Origin: Cytospora piceicola
Lineage: Eukaryota; Ascomycota; Sordariomycetes; Diaporthales; Cytosporaceae
NCBI GenBank assembly: GCA_023375675.1
Contig: JALQBC010000023.1
Coordinates: 558,001-622,000 of the forward strand
Direction of reading: 5' to 3'
Length of the DNA: 64,000 nucleotides
In this document: positions 34,125 through 45,395 of the stretch, one piece after another
How the letters are laid out: each line of letters begins with the position of its first letter
Position numbering within the stretch: the stretch's first letter is position 1
Made by a program: the position numbers and the translations under genes
Notes under the pieces: model-generated
What the model saw: the letters and a program-made list of their open reading frames with translations, nothing else
Database searches by the model: none
What the model was told of the DNA's origin: nothing

Positions 34125-34811
34125 ACCAATGGTTGTTGGCGGCAGTCGATTGTCGAACATGCAGGTCGACCATATCCCGTCACATTCCCAAAGACAAAGT
34201 TCCCAGCCCCACTGATCAGCTCATGCACTTGTTCCTGCTTGGCTGCTTGGTTCTCGGTCAAGCTGGTGGCACGGTGCAGCGGGCAGGCTGGGCTGGCTGG
34301 TGTTGAATTGGTGGAGATATGGGTGGATATAGTGGGTAACATAGTGGGGATCGGTGGAGAGCTCCCCCGTCTCTTTACCCAAACAGGCATTTCCCAGCCA
34401 CCGCGTCTCCTGGCAACGACCTGCATCGACGTGTGTAAACAGCGGACGCGAGTCTCGAGGGCCAGACCTTCAGACCAGTGACAGTTGTCCACGATCCGCT
34501 TCAGCGACAAATCCACCATCGTTCCAGCCTCTGCATGCACCTGATTGCTTCGCTTCGACAAACCTTCTCCATACTGCCCGGCGGGTACACAGTATTATGT
34601 AGACTGGTAGCCACAGTTTTTTCCCGCTACACCGACTGACAACCAGGATCTACAATCTCTCTGGCACTCACTCTGACACGCTGGAACGCTCTAACATTTA
34701 CACTAGGTACCAGTACGCTGCTTAGGTTTAATTGACTCCTAGGTCGCAGTTATCAATCCGACCTGAGGCCCTTTCTTCTCCCTTCCTGCCTTCCTCTCGA
34801 CCATCTCTCAG

Positions 34812-37800
34812 ATGACCAGAGCCCCTCCTAGCTTCGACTTTGATATCCACGTCGACCGAGATTGTGTGAGTCCAGCCATGGAGGGTGATAGTTACCTCCG
34901 AAGACCAGATGTCTCTCTGGATGAGACTGCCGATCACCACGAGGGAGGCTACATTCCAGCCGACTATCCAAGCATCGAGATAACCGAAGACCCCGAAGAC
35001 GACGACTTTCTCAACGGCCCGGCTGGCGGTTCCGAATTCGGCTCCCACGACGATGACCTTGACCAGACTGTCCACCCCGACCCGGATGACCACGATGCTC
35101 CGGGCAGGCCATACTCATCCGCCCAGTCCATGCAATCATTCGAGGGCGATGGCACCGAGTCTCACCGCGGCACAGAGGACGATGTGTTTAGCGACCGCAG
35201 TCCCCGCAGTTCCATCCACTCCGCTGATGAGCACTGCGGTGAGGATATGACCGAGAAGGGCGACGAGACCCCAGACGTCCGCTCCCGCGTTACATCTGGT
35301 GTCTCCATGTCAGGCGTATCAGCCATTTCTGATATCTCTCAATTGTCTCGCTATGATAAGGAGGACTTCATGCCTCCCACTCGGAACAGCCGACCAGCAT
35401 TCCGAAACCAATCTTCCGTTCGAGCCATGCAAATGTCATCTCCTACACCTTCCATCTACTCAACCTCCACTCGCTCGGCGAAACGACAGTCTGGTCTGAC
35501 AAGTACCTCAAGGGTCGGCAGCCCATCACTCTCAGCACAATACTCGTCTAGGGGACGAACGCCCTCGCACTTTAGGCGCCCAGAGCCAGCACCCCTGGTC
35601 TTGCTTCATGTTACCTTGCTTCCACCCCGCTGGGTCTATGGCGATATGGTCAACTTCTTCGAGAGCAGGAAACTTCAGCCCATTGCCTTCTCCGGCGAGG
35701 GTCTCAAGAACCTGCGCAGTGTATGGCGACAGCTCCAGGACCGTCTTGGCGACACCGAGATGGAGCGAGGCATCCTCTTGCCGCACCCTCAGAATGACTA
35801 CGAGGTTCTCGAGGAACGGCTACTGGAGGCTCTCGAATTGCCACTACGACGTCGAGCTCGTATCCTCGAGTGTGGACACTACCTCGGTCCTTCGAACGAG
35901 ATGACCATCAATGACTACATCGAGGATGACTATTCAGACCTTAGCGAGGATGAAGAACTCGCCGCTGCCCCCAAAAAAGAGAAGAGGCACTGGTGCAAAT
36001 CCTGCAAAGGGGACATCAAGTACCAGGAGCTCGGTGCGGAGCGCGTTTTCCGCATCAAGGTGTACGCCAGCAATGGTCTGATGAGTGCCGGTGCTTGGGA
36101 GGCTTCCTGGAGAGAGATGGAGCGCATTGACATCGAGGTCGAACCCATTGTCACACAAGCTGTCCAACAAGACCTGGCCAAGCTCGCTGCTTCGTACGAG
36201 CAGGAGCAGCGCAAGCAGATGGATCAGCAAAGCGAAGCAGGGCATCGCCAGCGTTTCGAAGAAGAGCGCCGTCTGAAATTCGAAGAGGAGCGGCTAATGC
36301 TGGAAGCGCAACGCCGGGAGTTTGAAGAGCAACGACAGCAGCTTGAGGCACAGCGCAGGAGCATCGAAGAGGAACAGCATCAGCACCTCGGCGGTGCTCG
36401 GCGCCAGGAACTTGAGGAAGAACACAGACTTCTCGACCGGCAACGGCAACAACTTGAAGAATCGCGACAACAGTTCGAAGAGGAGCGTCGGCAGCGGCTC
36501 GAGGAAGAGGAACTGCGTCGGATGCAGCGGGAGGAAGACGAACAAAAACTGTCTCCGTCACCCCGCTCTACATCTCGCGCATCATATGCCGAGGATGACC
36601 TTGCCTCTCCGGTACCCGAGAACACCGCATCCACGGATGCCGATGAGCGAAGCAACGACACCGATCGTCTTCGAGAGATCTACGGCGATAGTCGGGCTGA
36701 TAGCGATGCATACTCGGGCCAGACTCAAACCGAGACTCACTACTCAGAGCCTTACACCTCTCCTACCCCGCCTCCGCCTTCTGAGCCGGTCTATCAGCGA
36801 TACGAAAATCGCCGCAGGTCGTTGGATAATGCCTCTCTTCCGGAGCTGCTTGGCGAGACGATCCGAGTCGCCTTGCAGGATCCGAAGAACGTGGCCATCG
36901 CCGTTCTGGTTGTCTTGATCGCACTGCTAGCTGGACAGTTCTCGAGGCCTGACGAGCGTGGAGTCGAACTCTACAAGCCGCAGCCACAACAAGCCGCGTA
37001 CCAGTACCACGAACTTGAAGGTCGGGAGCCCGTGCCACAGTTGGCCATGAATACGCCGCCCACCATCGACTACACATCGTCCCAGTCACAACTTGTCGAG
37101 ACTGTCTACCAGACAGTGACCCAGTCCTCTGCCGAAAAGGCACCATCCCGTGTTGTTGAGACGATCTTTAGCACGGTGACGGAATCTTTGGTCGAGCCTC
37201 CTGCTCACCCGACGACCGAAGCTTCTGACCACACCGCGGCGACTGAAGTTGCCAGTGAGTTAACACCCAACAGTGCGGACCCCAGCGTTTGTTTATCCCC
37301 CGATGTATACCCCTTGCCTTTCTGTTGGTGGGCCGACGAGGAAATGTACCGTAACTCTTCTTCTGCCTACCCTCTTATTCGTGTTGGATTTGATACTTTT
37401 GTCCCGTCCCCAACACCTGAACTTGAACCCGAGACCGAGACCGAGACCGAACCCGAACCACAATCTAACGAGGTTACCCTCAAGACCACCTCTGAGGATG
37501 CTGAGATTGACACTGAAGTCGATCACATCATCTCAATCTTCAACCCGACATGCTTGGTGGATGGGGAAGAGGTCGAGAGTGAGCTCGACACAATAATTAC
37601 ACCGCCCGAGGCGTTCAACGAGGAGCCCGAGGCGGCAGCCAATGCCCTCCCAGTACAAGAGGAGGGCACTAATAGGAGGGAAGCGGCTTGCACAACAGCA
37701 AGCACGACCCTCAAAATCCCAACCCCCCAAACACCTGTCGTCTCGACGATGACGACAAGCACCAACAAGGAGAAGCGAATAGTCAGGGTTCGCGAGTTTG

Positions 37801-38087
37801 TCACCGAGACGATCCTCGTCACCGCCACGCGGACACGCTCTGCGCTCGAGATGAAGATGACGTCTCGGCGCACCGCACCTGAGGACGAGGAGGAAGTCCT
37901 GGAGGACTTTGACGACGCGGTGGATGGCGAGGACGAGGCCCTGCGGGAGACGCTGGTCGAGACGGTCAAGGTCAAGGTCACGTCCACGGTGGAGGTGGAC
38001 TGGCCGGAGAACACGTGCGGTGCTTTTGCCCCTTATTCCCCTGCGATCGGGCTACAGGAGAATAATTATGAGTTGGTGGTGCTGTGA
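34812..38087 (+). CDS. Large acidic coiled-coil protein with one membrane anchor, 1091 aa
   Basis: Single exon. Order of parts: a disordered acidic and Ser-rich N-terminus (1-255), a conserved-looking globular block at ~258-360 (LVLLHVTLLPPRWVYGDMV, then FFESRKLQPIAFSGEGLKNL), and an acidic linker with a CKSC pair. A long Glu/Arg/Gln coiled coil of repeated FEEERR/LEEQRQ units follows (~452-580), then one transmembrane helix (NVAIAVLVVLIALLAGQF, ~693-712). The ~380-residue C-terminus repeats a V-E-T-V/I-x-x-T-V-T pattern. There is no N-terminal signal, so the helix may act as a signal anchor with the C-terminus in a lumen. The layout would suit a nuclear-envelope or ER tether. This is an Ascomycota-type uncharacterised protein; function unknown. 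Confidence 0.8.
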   Translation: MTRAPPSFDFDIHVDRDCVSPAMEGDSYLRRPDVSLDETADHHEGGYIPADYPSIEITEDPEDDDFLNGPAGGSEFGSHDDDLDQTVHPDPDDHDAPGRPYSSAQSMQSFEGDGTESHRGTEDDVFSDRSPRSSIHSADEHCGEDMTEKGDETPDVRSRVTSGVSMSGVSAISDISQLSRYDKEDFMPPTRNSRPAFRNQSSVRAMQMSSPTPSIYSTSTRSAKRQSGLTSTSRVGSPSLSAQYSSRGRTPSHFRRPEPAPLVLLHVTLLPPRWVYGDMVNFFESRKLQPIAFSGEGLKNLRSVWRQLQDRLGDTEMERGILLPHPQNDYEVLEERLLEALELPLRRRARILECGHYLGPSNEMTINDYIEDDYSDLSEDEELAAAPKKEKRHWCKSCKGDIKYQELGAERVFRIKVYASNGLMSAGAWEASWREMERIDIEVEPIVTQAVQQDLAKLAASYEQEQRKQMDQQSEAGHRQRFEEERRLKFEEERLMLEAQRREFEEQRQQLEAQRRSIEEEQHQHLGGARRQELEEEHRLLDRQRQQLEESRQQFEEERRQRLEEEELRRMQREEDEQKLSPSPRSTSRASYAEDDLASPVPENTASTDADERSNDTDRLREIYGDSRADSDAYSGQTQTETHYSEPYTSPTPPPPSEPVYQRYENRRRSLDNASLPELLGETIRVALQDPKNVAIAVLVVLIALLAGQFSRPDERGVELYKPQPQQAAYQYHELEGREPVPQLAMNTPPTIDYTSSQSQLVETVYQTVTQSSAEKAPSRVVETIFSTVTESLVEPPAHPTTEASDHTAATEVASELTPNSADPSVCLSPDVYPLPFCWWADEEMYRNSSSAYPLIRVGFDTFVPSPTPELEPETETETEPEPQSNEVTLKTTSEDAEIDTEVDHIISIFNPTCLVDGEEVESELDTIITPPEAFNEEPEAAANALPVQEEGTNRREAACTTASTTLKIPTPQTPVVSTMTTSTNKEKRIVRVREFVTETILVTATRTRSALEMKMTSRRTAPEDEEEVLEDFDDAVDGEDEALRETLVETVKVKVTSTVEVDWPENTCGAFAPYSPAIGLQENNYELVVL

Positions 38088-39375
38088 GGGGGAGGACGTG
38101 GAATGAGCCTGGAGGCAAGCAAGCAAGCTACGTGGAATATGTCTCTGTTGAACGAAAAAGATTCATCTGTATGGAAGGACGTTGGGACTTTCGTGTGTTC
38201 TCTCCGTGGAACCTTTTCGGTTCTCTCTTTATCTGGGATGCTTTTTCTTCTTCTTGATCTTGGTGGCTCTGGGAGTAACAGCGAAAAGCGAAGAAAGCGA
38301 GCGAGCGAGCGAGCAAACATGTGTGACCTGACTGATGGCTGATGCATTTGGGATGAGAATCATGAGAGGGATCACGTATTGTACATATGTAAATAGATAT
38401 ACCTGTTCAAATTATTGGATCTACGGAAGAGTGATACCTATATTCGTTCTTTTCATACCGTCTGTTACCTGTGCCGCCTACTTAAGTACCTAGGTATGTT
38501 CTTTACTATAACTGTGCTAACGATATCGTGTCTATGTCTTTCCCTTTTGTTTGTCTTTTTGTGACAGGTGGCTACCAATCACTTTCACATCTTCGAGTAA
38601 TAGCAGAGCCTGAACTTTCCGGCCGACTCTGGGCTCAGGCACCGGGCACGTGGTCCTATTTCGGGTTCCAAGGTTGCCCGGACGCCGAGGATCATAAACC
38701 CTGGACTTGATTGATCAGTGCCGATATACGAACCGCCCAACCGAATACGACGCTCGACCTGGTGTGTTAAATACCTAGGTACTTGTTTAAGCAAGTGCCT
38801 ACCTCAGTAATTACTTGAACATGTACATAGTAGTACTGGGCTGCACAGATGGAATTGGTCACCTGGCACTTTCAGCTCGTTGCTGTGCGACCGCACTTTG
38901 CCCCTTACTTCGTGCCCTCTATCTGCAAGTTTCATATGCTACAGATACAGTTAGTCTCTCACCTTGAAGGTGGGCAGGAGATTATCCAAAGGGGTTGAAG
39001 TAACAATTATGGCGATATGGAAGATACAGAACAGGAGAGCGGGGGAAACGACCAAAATAGATTCTTTATCACCCATCTTCTGTTGAGCAGGGATTGAGGT
39101 GTGTATCAATATGCGTTACATTACAAGAGTGAGAGCTGTGGGAGACGGGATGCCGGGGACAGTACTGTTCACATGCAATGTAGCATGAGAGATGCCGGTG
39201 CAAGTTACCTAAACCATCATTCATCCTTCAACATCTTCGACTTCCCCGGCCCAGCCGGCTCCGGCACTGGGGGATACTCCATATTCTGTAAACTCTCTAG
39301 CATCGAGGACTGACAACTCCACAAACAAACCAAGTCAACCAACCAGTCATCATCACTAGATGTCGAGCGAGCAAT
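38088..39375. other. Intergenic 1.3 kb
   Basis: No gene recognised. It contains a GAGC microsatellite and two perfect TACCTAGGTA palindromes (38487-38496 and 38772-38781). The right end is the promoter of the second HET gene. Confidence 0.5.
38297..38314. repeat. (GAGC)n microsatellite
   Basis: Four to five tandem GAGC units in the 3' region of the coiled-coil protein gene. Confidence 0.85.
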
Positions 39376-41375
39376 ATGGCCAGCCCGAGATTGATGCCTA
39401 TACAGCAACCCAGTCAGGACTTCATCCACGCGCCGCTCAGCTCTCCCCGGTCCTTCCGAGTGCTCAACTTGCTGCCGTCCCGCGATTTCGACGGCCCCGT
39501 CTTCTGTGAGATCCGGGAAGCAAGCCTGGACGACTGCGTGAGGTATGAGGCGCTCTCATATGTTTGGGGGGCCCCCGCGCTCGGCCACTCCGTCTTTGTC
39601 GGCAACAGGACCCTCCGCGTGACGCCGAACTGCCTGGAGGCGTTGAGACACTTGCGCTTCAGGTACAGACGCCGAGTCCTCTGGGTCGATGCCATCTGCA
39701 TTGATCAGAGGGAGAGCTCGCAAGGCACCAAGGAGAGAAACCATCAGGTTGAAGTGATGGGCGATATCTACTTGAAAGCTCGTACAGTCCTTGTATGGCT
39801 CGGCGCTTCTTATCCGACTACAGCGCAGTCGATTAGAAGATTTAGACTCATCAGCAGAATCAAGGTGGTTTCTGATATGCTTCACTTGCCCTTGAGTGGG
39901 CTACAAAGACGGTTATGCGAGCCCATGGACCAGTCTTGTCAGTCAATCTGCTTGATATTAACCTCGAATGACGCGCAATTAGCTGCCTACTAGGTAGGTA
40001 CACGAGGACTGTTACTAACGTACTTACTTTGAGTATAGGGAGGAAAGGCTATAACAACTCTAAATATTGGGCCATGAACAAAATTCTAAGGAACTTCTGG
40101 TGGCGCAGAGCCTGGACGTTTCAAGAGCAAGCCTTGGCTCGTCGGTGTGTGCTTCTTCATGGTCGGTGGAGCATCTCTATGAAGGACCTAATGAGAGCGA
40201 TCTGTTCAGCTTCTCTCTTGGACCCAGATGCTATCGACCCTACGAGGAGGAGGATCCAATCCTCCTTGGCTTTGCAACACCGTTTCAAATATGAGACCTT
40301 CAAGCCGCAGGATGCTGCCAGGTCCACCCAAAAATCAAGAAGCATAGCAAAAACAGTATTGGCTGGTGCGTTCTTCATGGATGCCACTCTGCCAGTGGAC
40401 CGTATATACGCATTGCATTCCTTGTTGGTCAGGTGCGGTCTCCCTTTGCCAAAGCCAGACTACGACAAGGCTTTAGAAGTCGTGTACGAGGAGGTGGTCT
40501 GGGCCTGGATTCACAGCCAGCAAGACCTCAGCATCATCCAGACAGCGGCAAGACCAACACATGTTCCAAACCTGCCGTCTTGGGTACCGGCATACCACCT
40601 GGCCTTTGATACATTTGTCACAGATTGGCCCGCGTTCCACCACTTCTCCTGGGGCTTCATGAAAACCGAAGGCAACCCCTACGCAGGTCGTACAGAAGCG
40701 GAGCATTCCCCAAAGGTTCTCCGGGTGAAGGGCAAATATATCGGGAAGATCACCTTTAGCTGGTCCGACATCTGGACCAGCGTCACAAGGCACACCACGC
40801 AGCACAGAAACTGGTGTCGGCATGTCCACGTCAACAATGCTCACGCACGGGGCCGGGGCTCCCCAGGCTACGATGACGCGTTGCGCGAGATGTTCGAAGC
40901 AATCATGTTTCCGGGCTCCTCTACACCTGCTGTGCCAGACGGTTATGATGATGCGTTTTCTACCTTCAAGATGTGGTTTGACGTTATGATCGACCAAGAC
41001 CTGGGACCTGCAAGTCCGTGGGCAGCTGAACTCCCAGCAACGCCGCCGCTCAAGGGCCGGAAAGCAGATTATATCAGTCAAGCCGCCAGCAGGATCAAGC
41101 ATGTAGAAGCTGCTTTGACCTGGATGGAGCCTTCGCTTCAAGAGCTCCGGTTTTTTGCCTTTTGCGTGCTCGACAATGGCATGATGGGCATGGCGAACCA
41201 TTGGTGCGAGGTTGGCGACGAGGTGTTTCTCCTACGCGGCGCGGACTGCCCCTTCGTGCTGCGGAGGGATGGGGAGGACTATCGTCTGGTAGGGCCGACA
41301 TATGTCCCACGGTTGTATCAGGCGCAGCCGTGGCGTTTTGACGGGGAGGACGTGTGGACCATTACGCTGGTTTGA
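39376..41375 (+). CDS. HET-domain protein, 632 aa
   Basis: Exon 1 is 39376-39937 and exon 2 is 40039-41375. The GTCAGT donor and GTATAG acceptor create MDQS-WRKGYNNSKYW (phase 1). The HET domain begins with the common lead FRVLNLLPSRDFDGPVFCEI. It contains YEALSYVWGAP (from residue 57), LEALRHLRFRYRRRVLWVDAICIDQ and VMGDIYLKARTVLVWLG, and continues after the intron with ILRNFWWRRAWTFQEQALAR. The C-terminal half has the family's APSWVPxY-like segment (LPSWVPAYHL) and ends with an AAD-type region (GDEVFLLRGADCPFVLRR). This is the typical short-lead type of HET protein, distinct from the CxxC-lead paralogue at 18.5 kb. A role in non-self recognition is possible but not shown. It converges on aro2. 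Confidence 0.9.
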
Positions 41376-41761
41376 GCCTTGAATGATTACATCAACGAAC
41401 CATGGCGTCTGGGAAGTCCGCTGCTGGCGTCGCGCTGCAAGAGCGCCCACATCTCGGTCGACTGTGCCTGAATATTCCTCAAGCTGCAAATCCACAGATG
41501 GGTTGTGAATCCTTAGCGAAATGGGGAACGATGTTCGGGTAGTGAACGGGAGGAATTCACTTTGTATATATATCTCAGATGAGAACGCAAGGTAATTCAG
41601 TACCAGTGGTTGGAGGGAAGATGTATCACCTCCGATGCATCCTTGCAGATGCTGTTCTATATTTTTGTTTTCGCTTCGACATGGATCAACTCGAACTTCC
41701 TGTCTCTATGCCACTTATTTACGCCATCTTTTTATTTTCTATCACCACCATCCCCTCCGTC
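41376..41761. other. Convergent 3' spacer, HET gene and aro2
   Basis: About 390 bases between two stop codons. No coding signal or strong hairpin. Confidence 0.6.
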
Positions 41762-43044
41762 TCACTTCAGGGGCGGCAGCAGGCTCTTGGCCATACTCCT
41801 AGACTGCTGCGCGAGCACCATGTCCATCACCACCAGCGCGGCCATGGACTCAACGATGGGCACCGCCCGCGGCACCACACAGGGGTCGTGCCGCCCCTTG
41901 GCGGCCAGGACGCCGTTGCCGGAGCCGTCGTACATGGCCGTGGTCTGCTCCTGGCCGATGGTGGCGGCGGGCTTGAAGCCGACGCGGAAGTAGATGGGGG
42001 CGCCGTTGGTGATGCCGCCCTGGATGCCGCCGCTGAAGTTGGTCTTGGTCGTCAGCCTGGGCCGGGGCAGGCCCGCCCTGTCGGCGCCCGTCTCCATGGT
42101 GTGGGCCGTCTCGGCCGCGATGAAGGGGTCGTTGTGGATCGAGCCGGGCACCTCGCACCCGCCGAACCCGGACCCGATCTCGAAGCCCTTGGTCGCGGGG
42201 ATCGACAGCATGGCGTGCGCGAGCATGGCCTCGATCTTGTCGAAGCACGGCTCGCCCAGGCCGGACGGCGCGTTCTTGATGACGCACGTCACCGTGCCGC
42301 CGATGCTGTCCGCCCGGTCGCGGAAGTCGGCAATGTACGCCTCCATCTTCCTGGTGACCTCCTCGTCGGGGCACCGCACGGGGAGGAACTTGTCCACCGT
42401 CTCGCGGTCGATGGTCTGGAGGAGCTTGAGGTAGTCGGGGTTCGTGCTCGGGGACGGGTGCTCGGCCGAGGGGGGGAACAGGTGCTGGGAGCCGACGCTC
42501 GAGACGAAGGCGACGATCTCGACGCCGTAGGCCAGCTTCAGGTACTTCTCGGCGATGGCGCCGGCGGCCACTCTGCCGATCGTCTCCCTTGCGCTGCTCC
42601 TTCCGCCACCGGACGAGGCCTTGACGCCGTATTTCTCCAGGTAGGTCCAGTCTGCGTGCGAGGGTCGGGGGAACATGTCCATGGTCGAGTTGCCGTAGTC
42701 CTTGGGTCGCTGGTCCTCGTTCAGGACCAACATGCCGATAGGTGTGCCCAGCGTCACGCCGAACTCGGTGCCGGATTGGATCTGGACACGATCTTTCTCG
42801 TTACGAGGGGTGGTAATTGCGGACTGGCCGGGGCGACGTCTCGTCATCTGGGGCTGGATATCGTCTTCAGTCAGGAGCATGCCAGGAGGGCAGCCGTCGA
42901 CTATGCAGCCGACTGATTTGCAGTGGGATTCACCATAACTATGGGAACAGAGGTCAGTCTTCAGGGAGTCCTTGAGCGGACGATAAGTTGTTGGAGGGGC
43001 AAAGCGTACGTGGTGACCCTGAAGTACTCGCCAAAGGTAGACAT
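41762..43044 (-). CDS. aro2: Chorismate synthase, 403 aa
   Basis: Exon 1 is 43044-43010 and exon 2 is 42938-41762. The GTACGC donor and CCATAG acceptor reconstitute [20 protein letters not shown], the family's first signature. Other signatures include [16 protein letters not shown] and a C-terminal [15 protein letters not shown]. The enzyme makes chorismate from 5-enolpyruvylshikimate-3-phosphate, the last shikimate step, and needs reduced FMN; fungal forms are bifunctional with an intrinsic flavin reductase. The length matches. The coding sequence is strongly GC-biased, which produces a 445-codon antisense open frame that is not a gene. Confidence 0.96.
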
Positions 43045-43983
43045 GGCGGGCTGCTAGTCTGAGGAATACTATGGGTTATTTGAAGGGATTGAGTATTCTC
43101 TTTGACAATAGGGACGATTGGGATGAAAAAGAGGGCGTTAGATGTTATTTGAGAGACAGTACAAGTTGGAAAAGAGCTTCTCCTGCTTACGTCGTGACTC
43201 AGCCCACGATCCTCGACTGACTTTCTTGCGACTGACTGACGTACTGGAAAATTTCTTATCCAGCGAATCAGAGACCCAATTGATAATGGTCGAGGCCCCA
43301 CATTCCGCTATCGGCGCGATCCGGGTGGTCAGTCTACGTTGTATCGGGTTTTACCACGAATGTATCATATGTCAATTGATGCACGACAACACCCTTCATA
43401 TATCAATCTCCATATATCAATCTCAATGAGATGTTCCCAATGGGTCGGAATACTTGGTCGGAATTTGAGTCTGGTACAATGCAACTCTATATTGAATGTA
43501 TCGTAATATAATGCTACCTTCTTCATTCCCTGTGGGGCGATGTCTGGTGCTTACATGCCGACTCGTCATGCCCTCCCCCATCGAGCTCGAAGGAAACAAA
43601 CGCCAGTAACGGGAATATTAATATATTCAGCAGCCATTACGTTTCTGTCAAATCACGCTCTTAGGTCGCTGGCTCGCCTTCTACATTAACAACCGATCTC
43701 ACGTACTGCCAGTACCCTGCAAAATACCCTTGACAGCTAGGTACATGAAACAGACAACATCCGTATACCACCGCCACCATGCTCGCGAAATTTCCACTGT
43801 CTTCGGCCGTGTAATCACCGATCGACAGCCTGCCATTCCTCGGGTATCCCAAGCGGCATCGACAAGGCTGCCAAAGAGCTCGGTTTGCAGTGGGAATCAC
43901 TTAAGACACGGCCGTTAGTATTTATCGGGTATTATTGCTGACAACAATTCGCGAGAAGTCTCTGGTACTTTCTGTCAAGCCCT
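43045..43983. other. Intergenic, aro2 promoter and decayed sequence
   Basis: Upstream of aro2. The part from ~43660 may be a continuation of the F-box-like pseudogene, but the frames are short and no domain can be read. Confidence 0.4.
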
Positions 43984-44946
43984 CTACAGAGGTGGCCACT
44001 CTTGCGACTCCCCCCGACCGTTGCAATACGATGTCCTACGCCTCTTACAGGCGCAAATATCGAAAGGGGAAATATGAAAGATGAGGCCGGTGATCCAATT
44101 ATTCTCCTGGAGCCTCACAAAATCGTCAAAAACACCCTCATCATCCCTCCCAGGAAACAGCCGCTCCATCCCCGTGGTCCCCTCGCTATGCCGACCGAGA
44201 TACCCGCAAGGGACGCCATATCCCAAATAGTCGAAAACTCCTTCTGCTTCGAGTACAGTTCAGACTATCACTTGAACCAGCAGACGTTCCGAGAAACGTC
44301 AGCTTCTTTTGCCTCCCGGGCCGAGGTGTCGACAAAGGACGAGCAGTTGGAGTACGCCATGATCATTTGCTCAGTATAGCCCTAGAGGGGATCTTTTAGA
44401 GGCAGATACCTCTCACCGAGCTGCTAACACACCCGTCCGCCGGCGGTTGGCAACGCCCATGAAGGGCCCGCTGGTCCATCTTTTGGGCCTTTTCGTCTTT
44501 TCAGCCCAAAGGAGGATACGCTTGGGGTCGTTCGCCTGGAGGAGCGTCTGGTCCTGTTCCAGAAGCTCATGCAGCTCAAAGAACCAGGGATTGGTCATTT
44601 TGAGGCGTTGCTGCCAAAACGGGCGGATGTCACGGAGGCGTGCATGGACAAGCCAAGACGCGCCCATGAGATTGAGGAGGTCTCCATCTTCGAATATGCT
44701 CGAGACCATGCAAATGAGATCGTAAGGTAACCTTATGAAGGGTCGCTCCTGACCCGTTGCCCGAGATCAATCTCGGAATACAGTTGTTCGAATTTTGCTC
44801 CACTCAAGCATGGACAGCGCAGTCTCCTTGGCTCCGGGCATGTCCCTTGACACACTTGCATCGTCGGTGAGGTTCATCTTGCGACGCTGCTTAGCCTTCT
44901 TCGCCCACTTCCTGCGCAACCGAGCGGTCTGGGTATCGGCGAGACA
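43984..44946 (-). pseudogene. Decayed F-box-like protein gene
   Basis: Reading the minus strand from 44946, a lysine/arginine-rich N-terminal part (RLRRKWAKKAKQRRK) runs to an in-frame TGA. The same frame then gives an F-box-like segment: LPYDLICMVSSIFEDGDLLN, then LVHARLRDIRPFWQQRLKMT, NPWFFELHELLEQDQ, WAEKTKR and GPFMGVANRRR. It then ends in further stops. Another frame continues with EGTTGMERLFPGRDDEG and NNWITGLIFHISPFDI. The WFFELHELL and GPFMGVANRRR segments are typical of fungal F-box-like proteins. Repeated stops and frame changes not repaired by splice sites indicate a broken gene. An unseen intron over the first TGA cannot be excluded. Confidence 0.55.
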
Positions 44947-45395
44947 CTAGGAGCCGAGAGAGGTCCTCCACATATTGCACAGAAGCAGTCCCACATGTGC
45001 AATCACCCAGATGACTCCGAATGACTATTAGAGCACAAGATTGTACTGTACCACCCGCATGTAATGTCAAGCTTCAAGTATTTGATGGCCCGGACTTCTT
45101 TTCCTCGGAGGCAAGGACTGAGAGCAAGGGTCGCTGAGTTCTGGAAGGGCGCAGTAGAATGAAGCTTATCAATGTCAGTGCGACATAGAAAAATATTATA
45201 TGTCCCAGAGAAGCATTATGGTCTTATAAGCGAATAATGAACCCGCTTTGCTGCTCCCAAGGTCTGATCAAGCTGGACTCGGTTGAGCTCGAGGCTGCTG
45301 CCCGGTGGGGTTAGGGTTTCAGGGGAAAGCAAGCCAAAACTCCTCCCCCTCCTCTCCCCCCCCCCTCCTTCCTCCAGAATATTCTCACCACCCAC
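44947..45395. other. Intergenic, 3' side of regulator gene
   Basis: Contains an ACCCTAACC-type motif (45309-45319) and the C-rich tract. No gene is seen. Confidence 0.5.
45341..45375 (-). repeat. C-rich (G-rich on minus strand) tract after the regulator stop
   Basis: Runs of C interrupted by T, with a run of ten or more C around 45356-45366. In the regulator transcript this lies in the 3' UTR as GGAGG/GGGG repeats with G-quadruplex potential. Confidence 0.75.

Larger units (their letters stand above)
32871..34811. other. Divergent 1.9-kb upstream region
   Basis: Shared by the amylase and the 1091-aa coiled-coil protein gene. It holds a (TA)n microsatellite, a TTGGTTCC minisatellite and one TACCTAGGTA palindrome (33842-33851). 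No protein-like frame is seen, and the size suggests long leaders or an unseen noncoding transcript. Confidence 0.5.

Noticed and set aside
41579..42916. Long open frame (445 codons) on the plus strand
   Set aside because: Antisense to chorismate synthase; its Gly/Arg/His-rich translation is a by-product of GC-rich third codon positions.
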